Shown here piece by piece: positions 9,153 to 19,456 of a DNA stretch of 64,000 bases. The notes under the pieces are model-generated. The model did no database searches and was not told the origin of the DNA. It saw only the letters and a program-made list of their open reading frames with translations. The position numbers were made by a program, and so were the translations under genes. The stretch covers positions 1,488,001-1,552,000 of the forward strand of contig JAHBXT010000001.1 in assembly GCA_019636385.1 (NCBI GenBank). Direction: 5' to 3'. Position 1 is the stretch's first letter, and the number at the start of each line of letters is the position of its first letter. This stretch comes from Pirellulaceae bacterium (GTDB lineage Bacteria; Planctomycetota; Planctomycetia; Pirellulales; Pirellulaceae).

Positions 9153-10349
9153 TTACTCCAGGATTTTCGTTACGACTCCCGAACCCACGGTCTTGCCACC
9201 CTCGCGAATCGCAAACCGCACGCCGTCGTCCATCGCGATCTTCTTTTGCAGCTCGACTTCAATCTTGACGTTGTCGCCAGGCATGCACATTTCAGCACCG
9301 ACTAGCTTGGCTGAGCCAGTCACGTCGGTCGTACGAAAGTAAAACTGAGGTCGGTAGCCCGAGAAAAATGGAGTGTGGCGGCCACCTTCATCTTTGCTCA
9401 AGCAATAGATTTCAGCTTCAAACTTTTTGTGGGGGGTGATTGAGCCTGGCTTGGCCAGCACCTGTCCACGCTCGATGTCATCGCGCTTCATGCCGCGCAA
9501 CAGACAGCCAACGTTGTCTCCAGCACGACCTTCGCCCATTTCCTTACGGAACATTTCGACGCCCGTGACGGTCGTCTTCGTGGGCAGATCTTTCAAGCCG
9601 ATGAGTTCTACTTCTTCGCCGACCTTGACAATGCCGCGCTCAACCCGCCCGGTAGCGACTGTTCCGCGACCTTCAATCGAGAACACGTCTTCGATGGCCA
9701 TCAAGAACGGCTTGTCTTCTTCGCGAGTCGGCTGAGGAATGTAGGCGTCAATCGCATCCATCAACTCGCTGATGCACTTGCTAGCCTCTGGATCAGCAGG
9801 CTTGTTGTAGGCCGCCAACGCATTGCCGCGAATGATGGGAATATCATCGCCGGGAAAACTGTACTTGTTCAGTAGCTCACGAATTTCCAGCTCGACCAAT
9901 TCCAGCAACTCTTCATCGTCCACCAAGTCGCACTTATTCAGAAACACGACGATGGCTGGTACGTCTACCTGTCGAGCCAATAGCACGTGCTCTTTGGTTT
10001 GCGGCATGGGGCCGTCCGCAGCACTTACCACCAGAATAGCACCGTCCATCTGAGCGGCACCGGTGATCATGTTCTTGATGAAGTCCGCGTGACCAGGGCA
10101 GTCGATGTGCGCATAGTGACGCTTGTCCGATTCGTACTCGACGTGCGAAACGGCGATCGTTACGGTCTTGGTAGCGTCACGAACGGTACCACCCTTGGCG
10201 ATTTCGGAATACGCCTTGGCCTGAGCCAAGCCCTTCGCCGCTTGCACTGCCAGAATAGCTCCGGTAGTGGTGGTTTTGCCGTGGTCAATGTGACCGATCG
10301 TGCCGACATTGCAGTGCGGCTTGTTACGTTTGAATTGCTCCTTGGCCAT
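9153..10349 (-). CDS. tuf: Elongation factor Tu
   Basis: EF-Tu carries aminoacyl-tRNA to the ribosome as a GTP complex. All GTPase motifs are present: G1 [10 protein letters not shown]3 DCPGHADF, G4 NKCD and the family end [14 protein letters not shown]. Length (398 aa) is typical. An antisense frame of 165 codons over its 5' end is a shadow. It follows four tRNA genes and precedes tRNA-Trp, so it may be processed from a mixed tRNA-mRNA transcript. rpmG (L33), often found between tuf and secE, is absent here. Confidence 0.98.
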   Translation of the reverse strand: MAKEQFKRNKPHCNVGTIGHIDHGKTTTTGAILAVQAAKGLAQAKAYSEIAKGGTVRDATKTVTIAVSHVEYESDKRHYAHIDCPGHADFIKNMITGAAQMDGAILVVSAADGPMPQTKEHVLLARQVDVPAIVVFLNKCDLVDDEELLELVELEIRELLNKYSFPGDDIPIIRGNALAAYNKPADPEASKCISELMDAIDAYIPQPTREEDKPFLMAIEDVFSIEGRGTVATGRVERGIVKVGEEVELIGLKDLPTKTTVTGVEMFRKEMGEGRAGDNVGCLLRGMKRDDIERGQVLAKPGSITPHKKFEAEIYCLSKDEGGRHTPFFSGYRPQFYFRTTDVTGSAKLVGAEMCMPGDNVKIEVELQKKIAMDDGVRFAIREGGKTVGSGVVTKILE

Positions 10350-10474
10350 TGTTCGTTACACCTAAACACAAAGAACCATGATGTAGCGCGGCCAAAGTGG
10401 CTCGCGTCAAAACTAAACCTAAAACTCAACTTTGTTAACCCACCGCTACCGACTTCCCGTATCACGGAAAACCT

Positions 10475-10548
<74 letters not shown>

Positions 10549-10565
10549 CGCTGACCGTAGCGGAA

Positions 10566-10636
10566 AGCGGGTGAAGGGAATCGAACCCTCGTATTCAGCT
10601 TGGAAGGCTGCTGCTCTACCATTGAGCTACACCCGC
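10566..10636 (-). tRNA. tRNA-Gly (anticodon TCC)
   Basis: This is a 71-base cloverleaf. Acceptor GCGGGTG pairs CACCCGC and the anticodon loop CTTCCAA gives TCC. One G-A mismatch closes the outer end of the anticodon stem. The T arm contains GGTTCGATTCC. CCA is not encoded. Confidence 0.96.
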
Positions 10637-10683
10637 AGGCCCGACAATCCCATCAGTTTGCCAGTTCGGTTGGGTTTCGCCAA

Positions 10684-10764
10684 TGGGAGGTGCAGGATTC
10701 GAACCTGCGTAGCCGAAGCAACGGATTTACAGTCCGTCCCCTTTAACCACTCGGGCAACCTCCC
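10684..10764 (-). tRNA. tRNA-Tyr (anticodon GTA)
   Basis: This is an 81-base class II tRNA. Acceptor GGGAGGT pairs ACCTCCC, the anticodon stem is ACGGA/TCCGT and the loop CTGTAAA gives GTA. A long variable arm (TGCTTCGGCTA) follows, as expected for Tyr. Discriminator is A. Confidence 0.96.
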
Positions 10765-10801
10765 TTCGCTATTTTCAATCCGTACCTGGACGCTCCCAAT
10801 G

Positions 10802-10874
10802 AGCCAGCAGAGGGACTCGAACCCCCGACCGGCTGATTACAAATCAGCAGCTCTACCAACTGAGCTATGCTGGC
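10802..10874 (-). tRNA. tRNA-Thr (anticodon TGT)
   Basis: This is a 73-base cloverleaf. Acceptor GCCAGCA pairs TGCTGGC, the anticodon stem is GCTGA/TCAGC and the loop TTTGTAA gives TGT. It is the first gene of the tRNA-tuf block, the common order Thr-Tyr-Gly-Thr-tuf-Trp. Confidence 0.96.
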
Positions 10875-10916
10875 CCGCTCAAATTAGCAGACCTGGCCCA
10901 TTTTTTGGGAAGGACT

Positions 10917-10944
10917 AGTTTATCGGCGAGCCCACCCAGGGCAA
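10917..10944 (-). promoter_or_regulatory. Possible sigma70-type promoter for the tRNA-tuf block
   Basis: Read leftwards, TTGCCC (10944-10939) and TAAACT (10922-10917) are separated by 16 bases and lie about 40 bases before the first tRNA. Each hexamer matches the consensus at four of six positions, so this is suggestive only. Confidence 0.3.
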
Positions 10945-11123
10945 GACGAGTTTACCCTCCTTACGGGGTGAATCTGGCGCGATTTTGGCAGATAACCAGC
11001 CTTTAGGCGAACGGTGGAAACGTAGCCGCCGTCGCCAGAGGGTGGATGTCGAGCACCACAACCGTCAAGCGACAGCAAGCTTTGACTTGCCGCGCACCTT
11101 CTTAGACCGGCATCCGCAAACAC

Positions 11124-11157
11124 AGCCTCGCCGCTGCCGTACACCAGCGGCGAGGCT
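11124..11157. terminator. Strong 13-bp hairpin upstream of the tRNA block
   Basis: AGCCTCGCCGCTG at 11124-11136 pairs perfectly with CAGCGGCGAGGCT at 11145-11157 around an 8-base loop. No clear T run follows on either strand, so it may be a terminator helped by other factors or an RNA-stability element. The rest of 10945-11244 shows no gene that I can support. Confidence 0.5.
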
Positions 11158-11244
11158 CCCAAAATAGACCAAGCAGCTGTCCAGCCCCGACTGCGCACAC
11201 TGGAGCCTGCGGCCAGTTTGTATTTGGCCCTGCGGCTGGCTTTG

Positions 11245-11466
11245 TTAGAATCTCATCTGTAGCAGCACCCGCTGATGCCGCTGAGCGTGGCTGAAATTCT
11301 GGTCCATTTCGACGACCAGCGTGCTGCGGTCGCTCTGCGTATCCTGGCTGAGTTGGCATCCAATACACAGGTGACATTCTTCACGCATCAATAAAGGTTC
11401 GTGGAGTTGGAGCAACCACTGTACGAACGAGCTGGGTATGCCATGCACTCGCTCGATAAGGCGCAT
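11245..11466 (-). CDS. Possible small protein, unknown
   Basis: This 73-codon frame has a protein-like composition, including MREECHLCIGCQLSQDT and STLVVEMDQNFSHAQR. No signal peptide or known domain is seen, though the CxxC pair could bind a metal. The start lies only 5 bases from the divergent gene at 11472, so its promoter would have to lie inside that gene, and no ribosome site is visible. A shorter version starting at MREECH (47 residues) is possible. Confidence 0.35.
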   Translation of the reverse strand: MRLIERVHGIPSSFVQWLLQLHEPLLMREECHLCIGCQLSQDTQSDRSTLVVEMDQNFSHAQRHQRVLLQMRF

Positions 11467-11471
11467 AGTCT

Positions 11472-12257
11472 ATGAATCTAGTTGGTCGGATCGCGATGGT
11501 ACTGCTGGTCGGCTACGGTCCTGGACTAGCTGCTGAAGACTGGGTTGGCGTGACATGCCAAGGAACCTACGAAAAGCATCTGCAGGGGATCTGCCGAGAC
11601 GACTCCAGCATCTACTGGAGTTTCACGACACAGTTGGTCAAGACCGACCGCCGAGGCCAGGTGCTGACAATGGTATCGGTGGCTGATCATCACGGTGATT
11701 TATGCTACTTGGATGGAAAGGTGTATGTAGCCGTCAATCTCGGTAAATTCAACGACGCCAACGGCATGGCGAATTCGTGGGTGTATGTTTACGAAGCTGA
11801 CTCGTTGCGCGAGATCGCCAGGCACGAAATACAGCAGGTTTATCATGGCGCGGGAGGCATCGCGTCTCGCGACGGCCACTTCTTTGTCGTGGGAGGTTTG
11901 CCCGCAGGAATCGAAGAGAATTATGTTTATGAATTCGACGCCAAGTTTCAATTCTTGAAACGGCACATCGTGCCCAGCGGTCAGACTCTGCTGGGGATTC
12001 AAACTGCCACTTGGGCAGAGAACCGTTGGTGGCTTGGCTGCTACGGTAATCCTAAGATTCTGTTGGTGGCAGATGCGGAGTTCAACCTGCTGGGACGCTA
12101 CGAGTTCGACTGCTCTTTGGGGCTGGTGGGACTGGGAGACGGTCGCTTGCTGGCTGCCAGCGGCCAGTGTCGGCCAGCTAGAAATTGTACCGGGAGCCTA
12201 ACGCTGGCCGTGCCCGACGAGCAATCTGGACTAAAGTATGTGACGGATTCGAATTAG
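11472..12257 (+). CDS. Secreted protein, probably beta-propeller-like, unknown function
   Basis: The product has 261 residues with a Sec signal peptide (IAMVLLVGYGPGLAAED). The mature part is made of repeating beta-type segments such as GDLCYLDGKVYVAVNLG, DGHFFVVGGLPAG and NRWWLGCYGNPKILL, which look like blades of a small propeller. No catalytic motif is visible. AAGG lies 10 bases before the ATG. The gene converges on a lipoprotein gene at 12365. I do not recognise a characterised family. Confidence 0.75.
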   Translation: MNLVGRIAMVLLVGYGPGLAAEDWVGVTCQGTYEKHLQGICRDDSSIYWSFTTQLVKTDRRGQVLTMVSVADHHGDLCYLDGKVYVAVNLGKFNDANGMANSWVYVYEADSLREIARHEIQQVYHGAGGIASRDGHFFVVGGLPAGIEENYVYEFDAKFQFLKRHIVPSGQTLLGIQTATWAENRWWLGCYGNPKILLVADAEFNLLGRYEFDCSLGLVGLGDGRLLAASGQCRPARNCTGSLTLAVPDEQSGLKYVTDSN

Positions 12258-12364
12258 GCGAATCCTACCGCTGGCCTTGCTTTTCACCAGCCAGGTGAAC
12301 TCACTGGGGTTAGATAATGCCACCCCCGGTGGGCGTTGACTGCGGGGGTTATGCGATGACGGGT

Positions 12365-13114
12365 TTAAAACGCCGAGCAGTCCGCGCTGTTGACCACAGG
12401 CCGTCTTGAGAGCGCAAAGTATGATACCGGAATCCGCCAACGCCCGAGCTGAAAATTGGCGCGACCTAACAGCAATCCTTCGTCAACCTGAACTAGTTCA
12501 TCTACCAGCAACCGAGTGGGATCGAAGAAGCGGTTGCCGCCGAGCGTATAGTCCAGCTCTAGTCCCTGGCGACAGACTATCGCAAAATTGCCCTGCGTGC
12601 GGCGCAGGCCAGTGCTGGGGTCATAGATCGGTTGCCAGCCTTGGCAGGTCAAACACTCCAGCGGTACTTGATGCACCAGCAGATTGGTTCCCTGGCCAAC
12701 CAAACAGCCGCCATCTGGAACTGCTTGACCATCACCGGGACACATCTGAAATTCTTTGATGAACAGCGTCGATCCAATCAGCGTCAGCCCCAAGCCGCGA
12801 TTGATACCCACCCATTGTCCCTGAATTGTATCTGGGGCCGGTGCTGGGCAATTCTCAATCAGTCGTTTCAATTCCGATTTCGGTAAACTGGCCAAGCGAA
12901 CATTGTTCAGAGGACTGCCGGTCGCCGCTTGAGCAGCCAGTGGATCCTGGTTCCAGCGCACATAGGATTTGCGCACTTGCTGGCGACTGGCACGAGTTGA
13001 GACATCTTTTTGAAGAGAACTGCAGCCCGACAAGTGGCACGCCACCAGCGCCGACACGATGGCTAGCCGGCTTCGTACCGTCCACTTCCTGTCCACAGCG
13101 ATGTTACCATTCAT
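12365..13114 (-). CDS. Predicted lipoprotein, unknown function
   Basis: I chose ATG 13114 because it places a typical lipoprotein signal at the N-terminus: basic residues, a hydrophobic stretch and the lipobox LSGC at about residues 28-31. A longer frame starting at 13207 would add 31 residues before the signal and is unlikely. The mature protein (about 220 aa) has several Cys residues (QMCPGDG, GGCLVG, ECLTCQGW) and a repeated beta-rich character (GLGLTLIGSTLFIKEF, LLGRANFQLGRWRIP). No known domain is recognised. It probably sits in the outer or inner membrane facing the periplasm. Confidence 0.75.
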   Translation of the reverse strand: MNGNIAVDRKWTVRSRLAIVSALVACHLSGCSSLQKDVSTRASRQQVRKSYVRWNQDPLAAQAATGSPLNNVRLASLPKSELKRLIENCPAPAPDTIQGQWVGINRGLGLTLIGSTLFIKEFQMCPGDGQAVPDGGCLVGQGTNLLVHQVPLECLTCQGWQPIYDPSTGLRRTQGNFAIVCRQGLELDYTLGGNRFFDPTRLLVDELVQVDEGLLLGRANFQLGRWRIPVSYFALSRRPVVNSADCSAF

Positions 13115-13505
13115 GTCCGCTTCCTCAACGTCAGCCCCTGAAATTGGTCGGACCTCCAGCCTGTCCGTCGCTACCAATTCCAGAGTCACAGTCGTCGATT
13201 CTACCATTCCCGCCAGATTGGAACGAAAAGTCGTTAGGGACGATGATATTAGAGAAGCGTATGAGGCTGATCAAAGCAATCAACTTCAACGCTAGCATTG
13301 TCACTCAGTGCGCAGGTAACATTTCAATCGTGTGGGAAGTCGGCTACGGTTGTAAGGCGAGCGGCAGTCGACAATATGCCGTAGTCACCGTCGCTGGACC
13401 GTAGCACAATCTCTGCCGCTCGCTTTATTACATCCGATTGCTGTAACGTATCTGAAACTGAATTCTGTGCCACGATTGAAATCGGCCAAGCCAGGCAACG
13501 ACACG
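13115..13505. other. Intergenic region without a supported gene
   Basis: These 391 bases lie between two divergent genes and presumably hold both promoters. Short frames on either strand have no ribosome site or protein-like composition. No repeat or strong hairpin stands out. Confidence 0.5.
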
Positions 13506-14204
13506 ATGGCTCAACTACCATTGTCAACAAAGCGGTCATCATCCTGGTCCAAGCTACTGGATACTGTCGTGAACTGGATGAAGTGGCCGGCGGCAGTGTT
13601 GGCTGCTGTTGCCACACCACTGATGATTTGGGCACTTGTGCGGCTGGCTCAGAGAATCGCTGTAGGGCCAACGTTGAGCCTGATACCGTTTGGGGCCGGT
13701 ATCGTAGCCATGGTGGTCGTTTGGCGTCGCTGGATGGGTGGCCGGTTAGGTAATTACTTGATCACACTTGAGCACGAGTTAACTCATGCTCTGTTCGCGT
13801 GGCTGACATTGCATCGCTTGACCGGATTTCGGGCCACACTGCGCAGGGGGGGGCAAGTTCAGTTCCAGGGGCATGGCAATTGGTTGATCACCGCAGCTCC
13901 ATATTTTTTTCCGACAGCGGCCATCGCACTGTTTCTGCTGGCGTATCTCTTGCCGCTGTCTATTCTGCCCTGGCACAGTTTTCTGTTGGGCGTTGCCTTG
14001 GCATATCACGTGATCAGCACACGCTACGAGACGCATGGGGGCCAGACGGACTTGCAGTTGTTGGGTAGCAGCTTCTGCTGGATGTTTTTGCCCACAGCCA
14101 ACATCGCGGTGGTTGGTCTGTTGATTTCCTTTGCCCACAGCGGCAGCCAAGGAGTTGCTGCCTGGTGGAGCAGCCTGTGCGAGCTGCTTCAATACCTTTG
14201 CTGA
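13506..14204 (+). CDS. M50-like integral membrane metalloprotease
   Basis: This membrane protein has about five hydrophobic segments. The zinc-protease motif HELTH (in LEHELTHALFAWL, about residue 91) lies at the start of a membrane helix, as in site-2-type (M50) proteases that cleave within membranes. A typical NPDG-like third ligand motif is not obvious; THGGQTDLQLL near residue 180 may hold it. I chose ATG 13506 (MAQLPLS); an in-frame GTG at 13467 adds 13 residues. No partner gene is adjacent, so the substrate is unknown. Confidence 0.65.
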   Translation: MAQLPLSTKRSSSWSKLLDTVVNWMKWPAAVLAAVATPLMIWALVRLAQRIAVGPTLSLIPFGAGIVAMVVVWRRWMGGRLGNYLITLEHELTHALFAWLTLHRLTGFRATLRRGGQVQFQGHGNWLITAAPYFFPTAAIALFLLAYLLPLSILPWHSFLLGVALAYHVISTRYETHGGQTDLQLLGSSFCWMFLPTANIAVVGLLISFAHSGSQGVAAWWSSLCELLQYLC

Positions 14205-14281
14205 GCAATTTCGATTATTCTATAGGTTGACTAGTCGAGGCACTGTAGCCCAGTTCCACACGTTATTGATACGGAATCGCC

Positions 14282-17020
14282 GTGAGTCATCGCCTGCTCT
14301 GCGGATTTCTAATATGGGTCGCCGCTGCGCCGAATTCGTTCGGGCAGACTGCGGCAGCCCAATCCGATCCCGACTGGGTTGCGCATTATCAAGCGCAGGT
14401 GCAACCTCTGCTGAAGACCAAGTGCTTTGCTTGTCATAGTGGGCTAAAACAACAGGCCGGGTTACGACTGGATAGCCGAGCCTACATGCAGACAGGTGGC
14501 GATAGCGGCTCGGCTATCGAAGGCGCTGAAGCTAGTCTGCTCATGCAGCGGGTGACAGCGCAGGACGATACACGCATGCCGCCACCCACGGAGGGTTCAG
14601 CGCTGACCTCCGACGAAATCGCCAAATTAGCCGGTTGGCTGCGCGCTGGTGCAGTGGCACCTGCCGACGAAGTTCCGCTCATTCCCGAACAACATTGGGC
14701 GTTTCAACCAATCGACACGGACAGCGCGCTGGCCAAGGCAGCAGACGCGGGGGCCGTTGCCCAGCAGGCTGGACAGTCGACGCATCCAATCGACGCGTTG
14801 GTCAGCAAACAACGCCTCGCGCGAACGCTGCCAGCGGCTCGGCCGGTGGAACGCCATCGGCTGCTGCGCCGCCTATACTTGGACTTGATCGGGCTGTTGC
14901 CAACGCCAGAACAAGTGGCTGATGCCCGGCCCGTTGAAGAAATCGTCGATGAACTGCTGGCAACTCCTCTGTATGGTCAACGCTGGGGTCGGCACTGGAT
15001 GGATATTTGGCGTTACACCGATTGGTATGGCCTGGGCGATCAATTGCGCAACAGTCAAAAGCATTTATGGCACTGGCGGGATTGGATCGTCGATTCGCTG
15101 AACGCCGACAAGGGCTACGACCGGATGATTTTGGAGATGCTGGCCGGCGACGAGTTGGCTCCAGAGGATCAGCAAGCCATTGCCGGCACCGGCTTTTTGG
15201 CGCGCAACTACTACTTGTTCAATCGAACGACTTGGCTAGACGATACGATCGAGCATACTGGCAAAGCCTTCCTGGGACTGACGCTCAACTGCTGCAAATG
15301 CCACGATCACAAATACGATCCACTGACGCAGCAAGATTACTATAACTTCCGTGCCATTTTCGAACCGCATCAAGTGCGACTGGATCCGCTGCCGGGCACC
15401 GCAGATTTGGAGCTGGATGGTTTGCCGCGAGTCTTTGACGATCATCTGGATGCCAAAACGTATCTGCATCGGCGCGGCGATCCGGCGCAGCCCGATTCAG
15501 AGACATCCATCCAGCCTCAAATTCCAGCGCACTTCGGGTCTGCTCAGCTGACCATTCGGTCCGTCGACCTGCCGCTGGCTGCCTATGCACCGGGAACTCG
15601 ACAGGAGGTGCGCCATACGCACATGCTGGCTGCTCGGGCTCGCCGACAACAGGCCGAGCAACAAGTGGCACAGGCTCGGGCGGCGCTGGCTGAGCAAGCT
15701 AGCGATTCGCCTGAAGCAGTTCAGCAAGCCAGCGCAGTGACCATCGCCGCAGCCCGATTGGCGGTTTGCGATCAGGCGCTGATTTCCCTGCAAGCGACCA
15801 TCGCCGCCGATGATGTGCGCTTTGGATTAATCGCAAGCGATTCAAATGCCCTTCGTCAAGCGGCTCGCGAACAGTTGCGGCTACAGTTAGCCGAAGCTCA
15901 GTTGCAATTGCTGGAAGCGGGCGACAAAGAGGATCAAAAGAAGGCTGCCAGCCACAAGATCGAGCAGCTTCAGCAGCAACTGGCCGATGAGCAATCGCTT
16001 GAGCAGCACTTCTTAAGTCTGAAAGTGTCGCGCAAGGCACTGGAGACTCCCGAACACACGGACCGCGATTATCCGGCGGACTATTCCCCAATCAGCACCG
16101 GTCGGAGGTTAGCACTAGCACGCTGGATAGCCTCTCCTGAAAACCCCTTAACGGCGCGTGTGGCGGTCAACCACATCTGGCTGCGACACTTCGGTCAACC
16201 GCTGGTCGAGAATGTGTTTGATTTTGGACTACGGACTCAGCCACCAGCCCAGCTTGAACTACTGGACTACTTGTCCGCCCAGTTCATGCAGTCCGGGTGG
16301 AGTGTGAAGAGCTTGCATCGCTTGCTGGTAACGTCGCAGCTGTATGCTTTAGGGGACGAGCATTACAGCCGCGACTCGGCGGCGCAAACTGCGGATTCGA
16401 GCAACATATATTGGTGGCGCGGCAATGTGCGGCGCATGGAGGCTCAAGTTGTTCGTGACAACCTATTGTACCTGGCTGGTCAGCTTGATACGTCGCTGGG
16501 TGGGCCACCGCAGCCGCTGGGACCGGACAGCCGCCGTCGCAGTTTGTATCTCAAGCATTCGCTGGATGATCGTGATCTATTCTTGTCTATGTTTGACGAT
16601 GCCGACTTGCTGCAGTGTTATCGCCGTTCAGAAAGCATTGTTCCACAACAGGCCTTAGCACTAGCCAACAGTCGCTTATCGATGGAGATGTCGGTGCATA
16701 TCGCCAAGCAGATCACCGATAGATTAGAAACGTCTGAAGTTCGTTTAGCGGATTCTAGTGAGTATGAGTTTGGTGATAACGCGCCGAACCATTGTCTGGC
16801 GACGGTAGCTGCGGACGCCAGCCAGCAGTTTGTGGATCGAGCGTTCTGGACGATACTTGGTCGGCCAGCCAGCAGTGGGGAAGCTCAGTTAGCTCTGCAA
16901 TTCATCCAGGCATTCTGCCATCAGTCCGATGGCGAATCGTCGAGCGACGCTGTTCAACGGGCTCAGATCAGGCTGGTGCATAGCCTGTTGAATCACAACG
17001 ACTTTATCGCCATTCGCTAG
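14282..17020 (+). CDS. DUF1549/DUF1553 cytochrome c-type protein (planctomycete PSCyt1 family)
   Basis: A large secreted protein of the type abundant in planctomycetes. The GTG start leads into a signal peptide ([18 protein letters not shown]). A cytochrome-like domain follows with the haem motif CFACH (about residue 48) and a distal RMPPP Met. The DUF1549 core includes [12 protein letters not shown] and a second CxxCH in [12 protein letters not shown] coiled coil of roughly 130 residues ([19 protein letters not shown]) lies before DUF1553 ([18 protein letters not shown]). The DUF1501 gene follows after 8 bases. The pair is thought to work together in the periplasm, often near carbohydrate catabolism genes, but the reaction is unknown. 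Confidence 0.92.
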   Translation: MSHRLLCGFLIWVAAAPNSFGQTAAAQSDPDWVAHYQAQVQPLLKTKCFACHSGLKQQAGLRLDSRAYMQTGGDSGSAIEGAEASLLMQRVTAQDDTRMPPPTEGSALTSDEIAKLAGWLRAGAVAPADEVPLIPEQHWAFQPIDTDSALAKAADAGAVAQQAGQSTHPIDALVSKQRLARTLPAARPVERHRLLRRLYLDLIGLLPTPEQVADARPVEEIVDELLATPLYGQRWGRHWMDIWRYTDWYGLGDQLRNSQKHLWHWRDWIVDSLNADKGYDRMILEMLAGDELAPEDQQAIAGTGFLARNYYLFNRTTWLDDTIEHTGKAFLGLTLNCCKCHDHKYDPLTQQDYYNFRAIFEPHQVRLDPLPGTADLELDGLPRVFDDHLDAKTYLHRRGDPAQPDSETSIQPQIPAHFGSAQLTIRSVDLPLAAYAPGTRQEVRHTHMLAARARRQQAEQQVAQARAALAEQASDSPEAVQQASAVTIAAARLAVCDQALISLQATIAADDVRFGLIASDSNALRQAAREQLRLQLAEAQLQLLEAGDKEDQKKAASHKIEQLQQQLADEQSLEQHFLSLKVSRKALETPEHTDRDYPADYSPISTGRRLALARWIASPENPLTARVAVNHIWLRHFGQPLVENVFDFGLRTQPPAQLELLDYLSAQFMQSGWSVKSLHRLLVTSQLYALGDEHYSRDSAAQTADSSNIYWWRGNVRRMEAQVVRDNLLYLAGQLDTSLGGPPQPLGPDSRRRSLYLKHSLDDRDLFLSMFDDADLLQCYRRSESIVPQQALALANSRLSMEMSVHIAKQITDRLETSEVRLADSSEYEFGDNAPNHCLATVAADASQQFVDRAFWTILGRPASSGEAQLALQFIQAFCHQSDGESSSDAVQRAQIRLVHSLLNHNDFIAIR

Positions 17021-17028
17021 GTATTGCG

Positions 17029-18492
17029 ATGAAACACAAGCTGCCAAACATCAATCGTCGGCAATTTTTGAGCCGATCAAGCGCGGGGTTCGGAGCCCTC
17101 AGTTGCGGTGCTCTAGCGCTCCAGTCGCTGCTGCGTCAGGAGTCGTTGGGTGCCGAGGCGGCTAACTGGATTCCACCCGACGGCAGGCCACATTTTGCTC
17201 CGCAAGCCAAGAGCGTGATTTGGCTGTTCATGCGTGGCGGCGTGAGCCACATGGAGAGTTTCGATCCCAAGCCGGCTCTGAATCAGTATGCGGGCCAGTC
17301 GATTACCGAAACACCGTTTGCCTATGTTCAGGAACCGGAGCGCAGGAAGAAAGTTCGGGTGGTCGTGGTGAACGATGCAAATGGACAACAACGTAATAAA
17401 ATCTATCCGCTGCAAGTCGGCTATCGACGCTATGGACAAAGCGGCATCGAAGTCAGCGATTGGTTCCCAAACATAGGCGGGATGATCGATGACATCGCCG
17501 TCATCCGCTCGATGTGGACCACCGATGACAACCACGGAGCCCAAGTGCAGTTTCATTCGGGTCGGCACATGCTCGATCCGCGCGTGCCAACCTTAGGTGC
17601 CTGGGTAACCTGGGGACTAGGCACACTAAACGAGAATTTGCCGCAGTTCATCGCCATGGGCCCGCGATTCTTCGATCGGCGCGATGGGCATTATTTGGGA
17701 CCGACCTATGATTCGATAGGCCTTAAAATTGACCCCCAGAATCCGCTGGATTTCGCACGACCAGAAATCGAAATTGGCCAGGATGAGCAACGACTTAGCT
17801 TTCAATTGGTGCATCAGCTCAATCAGCTGACCGCTCAACAGTACCCGAACGATCAGGCTTTGGCCGCGCGAATCAAGTCCTACGAGTTGGCCTTTCGGAT
17901 GCAGACATCCGTGCCAGACATCATCCATTTTGATAATGAATCCGAAGAGACCAAACGCCTGTATGGATTTGATCAACCGGAAACCCGGCCATTTGGTGAA
18001 CAGCTGCTAGCTGCGCGTCGGTTTGTCGAGCAAGGCGTGCGGTTTATTCAAATTCAACATGGTGACGGTGCTGCCGGAGCCTGGGATCAACATTCGGCGC
18101 TCAAATCCGAGCACGCGAAATTGGCCAAGCAAGTCGATCGACCCATCGCCGGATTACTTCAGGATCTCAAGCGCCGCGGCCTGCTAGATCAGACCATCGT
18201 ACTGTTTGCCACCGAATTTGGTCGTACGCCGGGCTCACAAGGCGCTGATGGTCGCGATCATCATCCGTACGGATTCAGCGTCTGGATGGCTGGCGGTGGC
18301 ATCCGAGGTGGTGTCGTGCATGGAGCCACCGATGAGATCGGTTTTCACGCCGTCGAACATCCACACTATGTGACCGATATTCACGCGACAATTCTGCAAC
18401 AATTAGGGCTCCATCCACATCGCTTAGAAATACCCAGTCACAAACGACTCGAATCCGACTTTGGTCAGGTCATTGACCAGATCATCGTGTAA
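17029..18492 (+). CDS. DUF1501 family protein with Tat-type signal
   Basis: The N-terminus has the twin-arginine pattern [19 protein letters not shown], so the folded protein is probably exported by Tat. The DUF1501 fold belongs to the alkaline phosphatase/sulfatase superfamily; characteristic stretches are [54 protein letters not shown] and [20 protein letters not shown]. His and Asp residues in the last block are probable metal ligands. It is co-transcribed with the DUF1549/1553 gene. The substrate is not known for this subfamily. Confidence 0.92.
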   Translation: MKHKLPNINRRQFLSRSSAGFGALSCGALALQSLLRQESLGAEAANWIPPDGRPHFAPQAKSVIWLFMRGGVSHMESFDPKPALNQYAGQSITETPFAYVQEPERRKKVRVVVVNDANGQQRNKIYPLQVGYRRYGQSGIEVSDWFPNIGGMIDDIAVIRSMWTTDDNHGAQVQFHSGRHMLDPRVPTLGAWVTWGLGTLNENLPQFIAMGPRFFDRRDGHYLGPTYDSIGLKIDPQNPLDFARPEIEIGQDEQRLSFQLVHQLNQLTAQQYPNDQALAARIKSYELAFRMQTSVPDIIHFDNESEETKRLYGFDQPETRPFGEQLLAARRFVEQGVRFIQIQHGDGAAGAWDQHSALKSEHAKLAKQVDRPIAGLLQDLKRRGLLDQTIVLFATEFGRTPGSQGADGRDHHPYGFSVWMAGGGIRGGVVHGATDEIGFHAVEHPHYVTDIHATILQQLGLHPHRLEIPSHKRLESDFGQVIDQIIV

Positions 18493-18504
18493 TCGAAGGC
18501 CAGT

Positions 18505-19326
18505 TTATTCCACCTTGAATAACTTGGCGTCCAATTTGATTTCCCCCACATCGTTCAAGCCGGGTTTTAAGTCCAGCTCCCAACGATTGCCACGAGTCAG
18601 TTTGACAGTCTTGCCATCGACTTTGATTTCAGCAATCGCGCCGCTCGCTTCGTGCCACAATCGAAACACGGCTCCGCTGCCGACAGGCAAACTGCCGATC
18701 TCCAGGATGCCCTCCTCATTGGTAACGCCAACATACGGGTGCTGCTTGACAATCACGAACGCCTTCATCCAGGGATGAACGTTGCAGACGACGGGCATGG
18801 CTGTTGGCTCAATCAGATTGGGCTTGAGCACATAATCTTTGCTTTGGCCGGCAGGTACCAGGAAATTGGTCGCCGGATTGTTGAAAAACTGAAAATTTGC
18901 GTTGTGACCCGTGTTGTCGCTGTTCTTGACGCTGATCGTTTGTCCCGATCGAGCCACAATGACTTTGGGCTCAAACATGCATTTGACGTTGTCCAGCACG
19001 TGACTGGCTTCCGGGGCCTTGAGCATATCAGCAGGAACTTTGAGCTTGCTCTTTTCCTCATCGAAAATGACAGCAAAATTCTTCAGGGCCCCGCCAGGGC
19101 CGACGATCAATGCGTCGCTGACAATTGGATTCTCAGCGCAAAATGCGTCGTTAATGTTGTCCAGCTTTTTCGCGACAGGCACTTGGCCATCCACAACGAT
19201 CTTCAGCCGCAGCGTGGCAGTATCCTGCCCCACGGCCCAGGGCCCAGAGGCTTGTAATAGGCAGCAGGCAATGCAGGCCGCCAGCAGTTTGGCAAGCGCA
19301 CGATAGATCAGGGTGTTGGTCATCAT
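18505..19326 (-). CDS. Exported cupredoxin (plastocyanin-like) protein
   Basis: The 273-residue product has a Sec signal (ACIACCLLQASGPWAVGQ). Type-1 copper ligands appear in the usual order: His in DNTGHNANFQF, then Cys, His and possibly Met in VVCNVHPWMKAF. The C-terminal part (GILEIGSLPVGSGAVFRLWH) resembles a carboxypeptidase-regulatory-like beta domain. Proteins of this build are common in planctomycetes and may act as periplasmic electron carriers. It converges on the DUF1501 gene with a 12-base gap. Confidence 0.85.
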   Translation of the reverse strand: MMTNTLIYRALAKLLAACIACCLLQASGPWAVGQDTATLRLKIVVDGQVPVAKKLDNINDAFCAENPIVSDALIVGPGGALKNFAVIFDEEKSKLKVPADMLKAPEASHVLDNVKCMFEPKVIVARSGQTISVKNSDNTGHNANFQFFNNPATNFLVPAGQSKDYVLKPNLIEPTAMPVVCNVHPWMKAFVIVKQHPYVGVTNEEGILEIGSLPVGSGAVFRLWHEASGAIAEIKVDGKTVKLTRGNRWELDLKPGLNDVGEIKLDAKLFKVE

Positions 19327-19456
19327 TATTCTCCAAGCAGCGCGGCGGGTTACGGATGAAGCCCCTCATCGCGCATCGGTCAGACGGGGTAATGTAGGCG
19401 GTAAGTTATGGTGAGCGTCCGCCCATTATACACACTAGATTTCGAGACTCTAAGGC

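Noticed and set aside
10571..10918. Plus-strand frame reading like GIEPSYSAWKAAALPL and RDSNPRPADYKSAALP
   Set aside because: These are the well-known false translations of antisense tRNA genes; the region is tRNA-Gly, Tyr and Thr.
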